Below are positions 58,106-64,000 of a stretch of DNA of 64,000 nt, piece after piece. Within the stretch, counting starts at the first letter, position 1. Every line of letters begins with the position of its first letter. The stretch comes from VXMO01 sp034422835 (lineage in GTDB: Bacteria; Chloroflexota; Dehalococcoidia; UBA6926): contig DAOUJJ010000001.1 in the NCBI GenBank assembly GCA_034422835.1, positions 1 through 64,000 of the forward strand, written 5' to 3'. A program made the translations under genes and the position numbers. The notes beneath the pieces are model-generated. The model ran no database searches. It saw only the letters and a list, made by a program, of their open reading frames with translations, and was not told where the DNA came from.

Positions 58106-58972
58106 CTACTCGTCGTTCTCGTCAGCGCTCGCCTCTTCGGCCTCGGCGGGCGGGCTGTCTTCAGCGGCGGGAGTTTCAACGTCGGCAGAAGTATCACTTT
58201 CAGGAGCCGCCGCCTCGGTGTCCGTGGTCGCGCCGCTCTCAGGAGGTGACGCCTCGGCAACGGTCACCGCGCCGTCTTCTGAGGACGCGACCGGCGTGGA
58301 CATCAGGGCGCTGCGCCGCGCCAGTTCCTCCGGCGTCGCCTCCGTCACAATATCGCCGCGATAGACCCAGACCTTGACGCCAATCTGTCCCATCTGGGTC
58401 CGCGCTTCCGCGGTGCCAAAATCAATATCGGCGCGCAGTGTATGGAGCGGGACGCGACCGTCCATCGCCTTCTCCGTGCGCGCAATCTCCGCGCCGCCCA
58501 ACCGTCCCGAAACCGCGACGCGGATTCCCTGCGCCCCGGCCTGCATGGAGCGTTGAACGGCCTGCCGTGTGGCGCGTCGGAAAGAGACCTGCCGCTGTAT
58601 CTGGTCTGCGATGCTCTGCGCAACCAGCGTCGCCTCCAGTTCGGGCTGCCGAATCTCGTTGATGTCCACGCGGACGCGCTTGCCCGTCAGGTTCTCGAGC
58701 TCCTGGCGGAGTTCCTCAACACGCTGGCCGCCGCGCCCAATGACCACGCCCGGCCTTGCCGTGTGGATGAGCGCCCGCACCTCGCTCGCCTTTCGCTCAA
58801 GCTCGACGCGAGCAACCGCGGCGTCACGATGCTTCTCGACGATATGATCCCGAATCTGCAGGTCCTCCAGCAGATTCGTTCGATACTGCTCCGCGCGGTC
58901 CGCGAACCAATGCGTCTGCCAATCACGGATGTACCCGAGGCGGAACCCAAACGGGTGAACCTTATGACCCAT
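58106..58972 (-). CDS. rpsC: Small ribosomal subunit protein uS3 with acidic C-terminal extension
   Basis: Residues 1-221 are a complete S3: MGHKVHPFGFRLGYIRDWQT, the KH domain with PGVVIGRGGQRVEELRQEL, and GAQGIRVAVSGRLGGAEIAR, GQIGVKVWVYRGDIV. Residues 222-288 form a tail of about 67 aa, Ala/Glu/Ser/Thr/Pro-rich without Lys or Arg (SSEDGAVTVAEASPPESG, ending EEASADENDE). Tails on S3 are known in some Actinobacteria and Chloroflexota. Start overlaps rplV stop by one base (TAATG). Confidence 0.96.
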   Translation of the reverse strand: MGHKVHPFGFRLGYIRDWQTHWFADRAEQYRTNLLEDLQIRDHIVEKHRDAAVARVELERKASEVRALIHTARPGVVIGRGGQRVEELRQELENLTGKRVRVDINEIRQPELEATLVAQSIADQIQRQVSFRRATRQAVQRSMQAGAQGIRVAVSGRLGGAEIARTEKAMDGRVPLHTLRADIDFGTAEARTQMGQIGVKVWVYRGDIVTEATPEELARRSALMSTPVASSEDGAVTVAEASPPESGATTDTEAAAPESDTSADVETPAAEDSPPAEAEEASADENDE

Positions 58973-59313
58973 TAACCGTTCTCCTCATCATCCACGATGA
59001 CCGTCAGATTGCTGTGCCTGCGAAAATGCTTGCCGGCCTGTCCCCGCGCACGAGGCTTGTAGCGTCGCAGCGTCTCCGCCGGCCCGATGTCCATGCGCAC
59101 GATGCGCAGTATGCTCGGATCCAGGTCGTAGTTGTTCTCCGCGTTCGCCGCTGCGGAGCGCACCACTTTCGCGACCTCTTTGGCCCACGGACTCGTCATG
59201 AACTCAAGTTGTGTGAGCGCATCCTCCACGTACATGCCGGGCAGCGTCTGCGTGATGACGTGCAGCTTGCGCACGGAGAGCGACATACGGCGTGCTCGCG
59301 CTGTTACTTGCAT
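58972..59313 (-). CDS. rplV: Large ribosomal subunit protein uL22
   Basis: The 113-aa protein has ARARRMSLSVRKLHVITQTL, AKEVAKVVRSAAANAENNYD and the hairpin-bearing C-terminal signature RYKPRARGQAGKHFRRHSNL that lines the exit tunnel at the macrolide site. Normal length. Follows rpsS by 15 nt. Confidence 0.97.
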   Translation of the reverse strand: MQVTARARRMSLSVRKLHVITQTLPGMYVEDALTQLEFMTSPWAKEVAKVVRSAAANAENNYDLDPSILRIVRMDIGPAETLRRYKPRARGQAGKHFRRHSNLTVIVDDEENG

Positions 59314-59328
59314 CGCGCCAACCCCGTC

Positions 59329-59607
59329 CTACCGCCTCGCCTGACGCTCATTGCGAACGTGGCCGCGGAATGTCCGTGTTGGGGCGAACTCGCCGAGTTT
59401 GTGTCCCACCATGTTCTCCGTGATAAACAGGGGAATGTGCCGCCGACCGTCATGCACCGCCATGTTCAGTCCCACCATCTCCGGCACAATGGTTGACGCG
59501 CGCGACCACGTGCGGATCACCGCCCGCGAGTTCGTCTGCTGCGCGACGGTTACCTTGCGCAAGAGCTTGGGCTCTATGTACGGTCCCTTCTTGACTGATC
59601 GCGACAT
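59329..59607 (-). CDS. rpsS: Small ribosomal subunit protein uS19
   Basis: The 92-aa protein starts MSRSVKKGPYIEPKLLRKV and has TWSRASTIVPEMVGLNMAVH and ITENMVGHKLGEFAPTRTFR, the S19 signature. Forms the head complex with S13. Between rplB and rplV. Confidence 0.97.
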   Translation of the reverse strand: MSRSVKKGPYIEPKLLRKVTVAQQTNSRAVIRTWSRASTIVPEMVGLNMAVHDGRRHIPLFITENMVGHKLGEFAPTRTFRGHVRNERQARR

Positions 59608-59650
59608 TGTTCTTCAGCGTTCCTGTTCTTGTCCGTTCTCGTTCAGATTC

Positions 59651-60496
59651 CTAGCGGCGTGAGCCTCTGCGCCCGCCGCGCCGACGCACGATGAAGACGT
59701 CCGTCTTCTTGTTCCTCCGCGTCCGCTTTCCAAGTGTCGGTTTGCCCCACGGCGATTTCGGCCCTGGCATGCCGATTGGAGAGCGACCTTCGCCGCCTCC
59801 GTGCGGATGGTCGCGCGGTGACATTGCGGACCCGCGCACCGTCGGGCGCCAACCCTTGAGGCGCTTCCTGCCCGCCTTGCCCCATGACAGGTTCTTATGG
59901 TCGGGATTCCCGACCTGCCCGATGGTCGCGTAGCAAGTGGAAAGCACGCGCCGCAGCTCACCCGAAGGCAGCCGGAGCAGCGTGTACTTGTCCTCATGCG
60001 CCATGACCTGCGCGCCGGTGCCCGCTCCGCGGACAAGCTGCCCGCCCTTGCCGAGATGAATCTCGACATTGTGCACCGTCGTGCCCGTCGGAATAACCCC
60101 CAGGGGAAGCGCGTTGCCGACCCGAACCTCCGCATCGGGGCCGGAGGAGATTACGTCGCCGCGCTGCAGGCCAAGAGGAGCAATGATATAGCGCTTTTCG
60201 CCGTCGTGGTAGTGCAACAGGGCGATCCGCGAAGAGCGGTTCGGGTCATATTCAATTGTCTTCACAGACGCCGGAACGCCGTGCTTGTTGCGCTTGAAAT
60301 CGATAACGCGATAGGAACGCTTCACACCACCGCCGCGATGGCGAACGGTGATGCGGCCGGAATGGTTGCGCCCGGCGTTGCTCTTGAGCGGCTCCAGAAG
60401 TGACTTCTCCGGCCGCACCTTGTCGATGTCGTCAAAAGCATCCAGCACCATGCCGCGGCGGCCGGGAGATGTGGGTTTGACTGTCTTGACTGCCAT
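59651..60496 (-). CDS. rplB: Large ribosomal subunit protein uL2
   Basis: The 281-aa protein has MAVKTVKPTSPGRRGMVLD, GRNHSGRITVRHRGGGVKRS, YRVIDFKRNKHGVPASVKTI, the RNA-binding and peptidyl-transferase-associated RGSAMSPRDHPHGGGEGRSP with its conserved His, and KTDVFIVRRRGGRRG at the end. ATG 60496 is the family start. Confidence 0.97.
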   Translation of the reverse strand: MAVKTVKPTSPGRRGMVLDAFDDIDKVRPEKSLLEPLKSNAGRNHSGRITVRHRGGGVKRSYRVIDFKRNKHGVPASVKTIEYDPNRSSRIALLHYHDGEKRYIIAPLGLQRGDVISSGPDAEVRVGNALPLGVIPTGTTVHNVEIHLGKGGQLVRGAGTGAQVMAHEDKYTLLRLPSGELRRVLSTCYATIGQVGNPDHKNLSWGKAGRKRLKGWRPTVRGSAMSPRDHPHGGGEGRSPIGMPGPKSPWGKPTLGKRTRRNKKTDVFIVRRRGGRRGSRR

Positions 60497-60506
60497 CACT
60501 CTGCCC

Positions 60507-60797
60507 TTACACGCCCTCAAAGACCTCGATGCGCTCGCCCGCCTGCAGGGTCACAACGGCCTTCTTCCACGGCTTCGTCTGGTACGTCTTCAGTCCGGCG
60601 CGCCTGGTCTTGCCCTTGACGTTCATCACATTCACGGCGGACACGCGCACGCGGAACGCAACTTCCACCGCCTCACGTATCTGCTTCTTATTGGCCTTGC
60701 GATGCACCTCGAAGGCGTACTTGCTCTGGTCCTGGAGCGCCGTGTACTTCTCCGTGATCACGGGGCGGCGCAAAACCTCCAGCGGATGCAGGTCCAT
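60507..60797 (-). CDS. rplW: Large ribosomal subunit protein uL23
   Basis: The 96-aa protein reads HPLEVLRRPVITEKYTALQD, YAFEVHRKANKKQIREAVEV, FRVRVSAVNVMNVKGKTRRA and KKAVVTLQAGERIEVFEGV. Exit-site protein and trigger-factor dock. ATG 60797 has GGAG upstream; it lies 2 nt after the rplD stop. Confidence 0.97.
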   Translation of the reverse strand: MDLHPLEVLRRPVITEKYTALQDQSKYAFEVHRKANKKQIREAVEVAFRVRVSAVNVMNVKGKTRRAGLKTYQTKPWKKAVVTLQAGERIEVFEGV

Positions 60798-60799
60798 GA

Positions 60800-61444
60800 C
60801 TACCTCTCCGCCTTTCTGCCGCTCTTCGCCCACAACTCTTCCGCGCTGCGGACGGCGTCCAGTGTGATCACCAACTTACGGTGCGCCAGCAGATCACCGA
60901 TGTTCATATAGCGTGCCGGCAGCGTCTTGACCCGCGGCACGTTGTGTGCCGAGCGGATGAGATTCTCCTCAGGCTCCGCCGTCACCAGCAGGGTAGGAGC
61001 GTTGATCTCAAGGCTCTGGAGCGCTGCCACCACGTCCTTCGTGCGCGGCCTCTCCAACCCGAAGCTGTCGATGATGATCAGGTCTCCGCCCGCCAGCTTG
61101 CTGGTCAGCACGCTGCGCAGCGCCTGCCGCCTCATGCGGACCGGGAGGTCCTGTCGGTAACTGCGAGGCTTGGGGCCGAATGTCACGCCGCCGTGCCGCC
61201 ACAGCGGGGAGCGGATGCTGCCCTGCCGCGACCGGCCGGTGTACTTCTGGCGCCACGGCTTCCGTCCGCCGCCGCGTATCTCACCGCGTGACTTCGTGGA
61301 ATGCGTCCCCTGGCGAGCGTTCGCGCGCTGTCGCACGAGTGCCTGGTGGACGAGAGCCTCATAGATCGGCGCATTGAAGAGCAGGTCGCTTACCTCGACG
61401 TGGTCAACGACCTGCCCGCTTGTATTCCGGACGTCAACTTCCAT
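60800..61444 (-). CDS. rplD: Large ribosomal subunit protein uL4
   Basis: The 214-aa product starts MEVDVRNTSGQVVDHVEVSD and contains RQGTHSTKSRGEIRGGGRKP and WRQKYTGRSRQGSIRSPLWR, the extended loop reaching the exit tunnel, then the Rossmann-like core (LIIIDSFGLERPRTKDVVAA). ATG 61444 is one base after the rplC stop; the open frame further upstream is an antisense-like shadow of rplC. In many bacteria L4 also represses this operon. Confidence 0.96.
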   Translation of the reverse strand: MEVDVRNTSGQVVDHVEVSDLLFNAPIYEALVHQALVRQRANARQGTHSTKSRGEIRGGGRKPWRQKYTGRSRQGSIRSPLWRHGGVTFGPKPRSYRQDLPVRMRRQALRSVLTSKLAGGDLIIIDSFGLERPRTKDVVAALQSLEINAPTLLVTAEPEENLIRSAHNVPRVKTLPARYMNIGDLLAHRKLVITLDAVRSAEELWAKSGRKAER

Positions 61445-61445
61445 A

Positions 61446-62078
61446 TCAGCGGCTCGCCTTCTTGCGCACGAGGACGATTCCCTCGGGGGCTCCGGGCGCG
61501 GAGCCGCGCACGAATACAAGGTTGCGCTCCGCGTCCACGGCCACGACGAGACCGCTCTTCTGTGTCGTTCGCTTATTGCCCATCTGACCGGCCATCTTGA
61601 GTCCCTTGCGAACCCGGCCGGGAGTTGTGCCTGCGCCAACGGAGCCCGGCGCGCGCCATCGGTCACCCTGTCCGTGCGTCTTCGGGCCGCCGCGGAAATG
61701 CCAGCGCTTCACGCCCCCTGCGAAACCCTTGCCCTTGGATCGTGCCGTCAGATCAACCTGCTCGCCGACCTCAAAGACCTGGTCTGCCGTCACGACGGTC
61801 CCGACCTCGGGCATATCGCCCTGCGCCCGCACCTCTCTCAGGTGCCGCAGCGGGCCGATGTCATTCCTGGACAGGTGGCCCATGCGCGGCCCGTTCAGCT
61901 TGCGCTCAGGGACTGCCTCATAGCCGATCTGCACTGCGTCATAGCCGTCCGTTGCTGCCGTCTTGACCTGCGTCACCGTACATGGCCCCACACGGATGGC
62001 CGTCACGGCGGACACCGTTCCATCCTCATGGATGTATTGCGTCATGCCGAGCTTGGTTCCCAGTAATGCGGAGAGCAT
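61446..62078 (-). CDS. rplC: Large ribosomal subunit protein uL3
   Basis: The 210-aa protein has LLGTKLGMTQYIHEDGTVSA, VTVIRVGPC-like TAIRVGPCTVTQVKTAATDG, the signature FAGGVKRWHFRGGPKTHGQG with the loop near the peptidyl-transferase centre, and APGSVGAGTTPGRVRKGLKM. Normal length. It follows rpsJ by 24 nt. Confidence 0.97.
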   Translation of the reverse strand: MLSALLGTKLGMTQYIHEDGTVSAVTAIRVGPCTVTQVKTAATDGYDAVQIGYEAVPERKLNGPRMGHLSRNDIGPLRHLREVRAQGDMPEVGTVVTADQVFEVGEQVDLTARSKGKGFAGGVKRWHFRGGPKTHGQGDRWRAPGSVGAGTTPGRVRKGLKMAGQMGNKRTTQKSGLVVAVDAERNLVFVRGSAPGAPEGIVLVRKKASR

Positions 62079-62102
62079 CGTCGAAAATACCTGGTGCGAT
62101 TC

Positions 62103-62423
62103 CTATGAGCTGATTTCGATGCTGACGCCGGCCGGCAAATCCAGATGCGTCAATGAATCGATGGTGCGTGATGTCGGGTCGAGAATATCGACGATTCGCT
62201 TGTGCGTCCGAATCTCGAACTGCTCGCGCGAGTCCTTATCGACGTGCGGGGAGCGAATCACAGTGAATCGCTTGATGCGCGTCGGCAATGGAATCGGCCC
62301 GGACACTTGCGCGCCTGTCCCCTCCGCTGCCTCCACGATCTGCACGGCAGACGCATCCAGTAGGCGGTGGTCAAACGCCTTCAGCGTGATGCGTATCTTC
62401 TGCCGTTGCCGCACGGTTGTCAT
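62103..62423 (-). CDS. rpsJ: Small ribosomal subunit protein uS10
   Basis: The 106-aa protein has RQKIRITLKAFDHRLLDASA, GAQVSGPIPLPTRIKRFTVI, the signature RSPHVDKDSREQFEIRTHKR and DLPAGVSIEISS. Also NusE, partner of NusB in antitermination. It follows fusA by 21 nt, so tuf is not between them. Confidence 0.97.
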   Translation of the reverse strand: MTTVRQRQKIRITLKAFDHRLLDASAVQIVEAAEGTGAQVSGPIPLPTRIKRFTVIRSPHVDKDSREQFEIRTHKRIVDILDPTSRTIDSLTHLDLPAGVSIEISS

Positions 62424-62444
62424 GATTCTTCCCTGTTGTCCCGC

Positions 62445-64000
62445 CTAGCGCGCCCCGACGCTTGCCGGGCGTCGAGTGAGCGATTCCACCACCTGCTGCG
62501 GAACGTGACTGTAGTGATCGAACTCCATGCTGTAGCTTGCGCGTCCCTGCGTAGCGGAGCGCAGAGATGTAGCATACCCGAACATCTCCGCGAGGGGAAC
62601 GAATGCCGTCACGATTCCGAGTTCGCCCCGGCTCTCCATTCCCTGCACCTGCGCGCGACGGCTCTGCAGATCGCCCATCACATCGCCGATGGACGCCGCC
62701 GGTCCAACCACTTCAACCTTCATGATTGGCTCAAGAGCAACGGGCCGCGCGCGTTCGATGGCGGCCTTGAATCCCATCGACCCCGCCATCTTGAACGCCA
62801 TCTCGGACGAGTCCACCTCGTGGAACGAGCCGTCGTCGACGGTGATGCGGATGTCGACGATCGGGAATCCGGTCAACTGCCCGTTCTGCGCCGCCTCTCG
62901 CGCGCCCTGCTCGACGGCGGGAATGTACTCGCGCGGCACTGCGCCGCCAACAATCTTGTTCACAAACTCGATGCCGCTCCCCGGCTCCAGCGGCTCAACC
63001 TCAAGCCAGACGTGGCCGTACTGACCGCGTCCGCCCGTCTGCCGCACATAGCGTCCCTCTGCCCGCGCTTGGCTGGTGACGGTCTCGCGGTACGCCACCT
63101 GTGGGCGGCCCGTCCGCGCGTCGACGCGGAACTCCCGCTTGAGACGGTCGACAATCACTTCAATATGGAGCTCGCCCATGCCGGAGATGACGGTCTGACC
63201 GGTCTCCAGATCATGGGAAGAGCGGAACGTCGGGTCCTCCTGCCCCAGCTTGACCAGGGCATCCACCAGCTTCTCCTCTTCCTCACGGGTCTTTGGCTCA
63301 ATGGCCACCGACACGACGGGCTCCGGGAAGCGAATGGATTCGAGAATGACCGGGCTGTTCACGGCGCTGATAGTGTCGCCTGTGAACGTATCCTTGAGCC
63401 CAACGGCGGCGACGATGTTCCCTGCCGCCGCTTCCTCAAGCTCCTCACGATGATTTGAATGCATCTGAATCAGGCGGCCAAGGCGCTCGCGTCCCTGCCT
63501 GCTTGTATTGAGGACAGTTGATCCCGCCTTGCACGTGCCTGAGTACACGCGAAGATACACCAGCCGTCCAGCGAACGGGTCCGTGACGACCTTGAATGCA
63601 AGCGCAGAGAATGGCTCGGACGGGTCCGGCGCGCGCTCCATAACAACGTTCTCGTCACGCGGGTCTGTTCCCTGCACCGGCGGCACGTCCAGGGGAGAGG
63701 GCAAATAGTCGGTGATGGCATCGATGAGCGGCTGCACGCCCTTGTTGCGCAGCGCCGTGCCGCAGAACACCGGGTAGATGGCCATCTTGACCGTTCCGGC
63801 GCGAAGCCCGCGGCGGATCTCGTCCTCGGTCAGTTCCTCCCCTTCGAGGTACTTGACCATCAACTCATCGTCCTGCTCTGCCGCGCGTTCAATCATCGCG
63901 TCGCGGTAGCGGGCCGCGTCGGCGACCAACTCGTCCGGAATCGGCTGCTCCACCATCGTCGCGCCGTCGGCGTCCTCCCAGGTGATGGCGACCTGCCGAA
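62445..64000 (-). CDS. fusA: Elongation factor G, C-terminal part (truncated by window edge)
   Basis: Ribosomal translocase. The frame is open through the right edge (VAITWEDADGATMVEQPIPD at the border). Visible parts: end of the G domain insert, domain II (FSALAFKVVTDPFAGRLVYL, RVYSGTCKAGSTVLN), domain III (LGQEDPTFRSSHDLETGQTV, ISGMGELHIEVIVDRLKREF), domain IV (GRGQYGHVWLEVEP) and domain V (EPIMKVEVVGPAASIGDVMG). The GTP-binding motifs lie outside. No frameshift. Confidence 0.97.
   Translation of the reverse strand, partial: RQVAITWEDADGATMVEQPIPDELVADAARYRDAMIERAAEQDDELMVKYLEGEELTEDEIRRGLRAGTVKMAIYPVFCGTALRNKGVQPLIDAITDYLPSPLDVPPVQGTDPRDENVVMERAPDPSEPFSALAFKVVTDPFAGRLVYLRVYSGTCKAGSTVLNTSRQGRERLGRLIQMHSNHREELEEAAAGNIVAAVGLKDTFTGDTISAVNSPVILESIRFPEPVVSVAIEPKTREEEEKLVDALVKLGQEDPTFRSSHDLETGQTVISGMGELHIEVIVDRLKREFRVDARTGRPQVAYRETVTSQARAEGRYVRQTGGRGQYGHVWLEVEPLEPGSGIEFVNKIVGGAVPREYIPAVEQGAREAAQNGQLTGFPIVDIRITVDDGSFHEVDSSEMAFKMAGSMGFKAAIERARPVALEPIMKVEVVGPAASIGDVMGDLQSRRAQVQGMESRGELGIVTAFVPLAEMFGYATSLRSATQGRASYSMEFDHYSHVPQQVVESLTRRPASVGAR

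Noticed and set aside
62367..63458. 363-residue plus-strand ORF opposite fusA
   Set aside because: Antisense shadow with the same His/Arg/Leu composition as other shadows; no motif.

Overview
The window looks like a GC-rich bacterial chromosome segment, most probably a Chloroflexota member of the SAR202/Dehalococcoidia type. This is inferred from the GAF-kinase and winged-helix fragments, a DUF2851 protein, a CBS-less GuaB3-type IMP dehydrogenase relative, Cys4 zinc forms of ribosomal proteins and the S10-spc-alpha gene order running into rplQ-truA-rplM-rpsI. No 16S sequence is present, so the assignment is provisional. There is no CRISPR array, rRNA operon or intact insertion sequence.

Layout. 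1-1290: accessory edge with a truncated GAF-domain signalling gene, a stretch with no gene and the C-terminal stub of a serine recombinase running antisense into a CCA-encoding tRNA-Ala(TGC). 1295-10405: a small membrane ORF, rnhA (+), then a minus-strand run read from the right as proB, proA, DUF2851, fumC, sufC, sufS, sufU (proline synthesis, fumarase, part of the SUF Fe-S pathway). 10460-16450 (+): recF, a hicAB toxin-antitoxin pair, a two-subunit CoA-transferase family operon whose alpha gene has an in-frame TGA, an IMPDH-like enzyme and a polytopic membrane protein. 16658-22909 (-): greA, a DUF1015 gene coupled to a sirtuin, and full-length cobalamin-dependent metH. 23163-24459: tRNA-Ala(GGC) and a small graveyard of gene fragments. 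24460-29011 (-): an amino-acid ABC transporter of the aapJQMP type, divergent from 29282-32689 (+), a glycine betaine/proline ABC transporter proVWX. 32812-43686: an aminotransferase, an amidohydrolase, an M20 hydrolase, rpiB, a VTT membrane protein, an NAD(P)-epimerase-like protein, a trypsin-like lipoprotein lacking its catalytic His, an MBL-fold hydrolase, a class I/II-type deacetylase and a phosphohexomutase. 43805-64000 (-): one very long ribosomal/translation run from fusA (partial, right edge) to rpsI.

How the parts fit. proBA, aapJQMP and proVWX together suggest control of proline, glutamate and betaine pools, as expected for a cell facing osmotic change. The aminotransferase, amidohydrolase and M20 enzymes next door could process imported amino acids and amides. 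The ribosomal cluster is orthodox in order, but several products carry long low-complexity acidic or Arg-block extensions (S3, S5, L13 C-terminal; L5 N-terminal; RpoA C-terminal), the most distinctive feature of the window. Two small hairpin repeats with a GAAA tetraloop lie between convergent gene pairs and probably act as two-way terminators.
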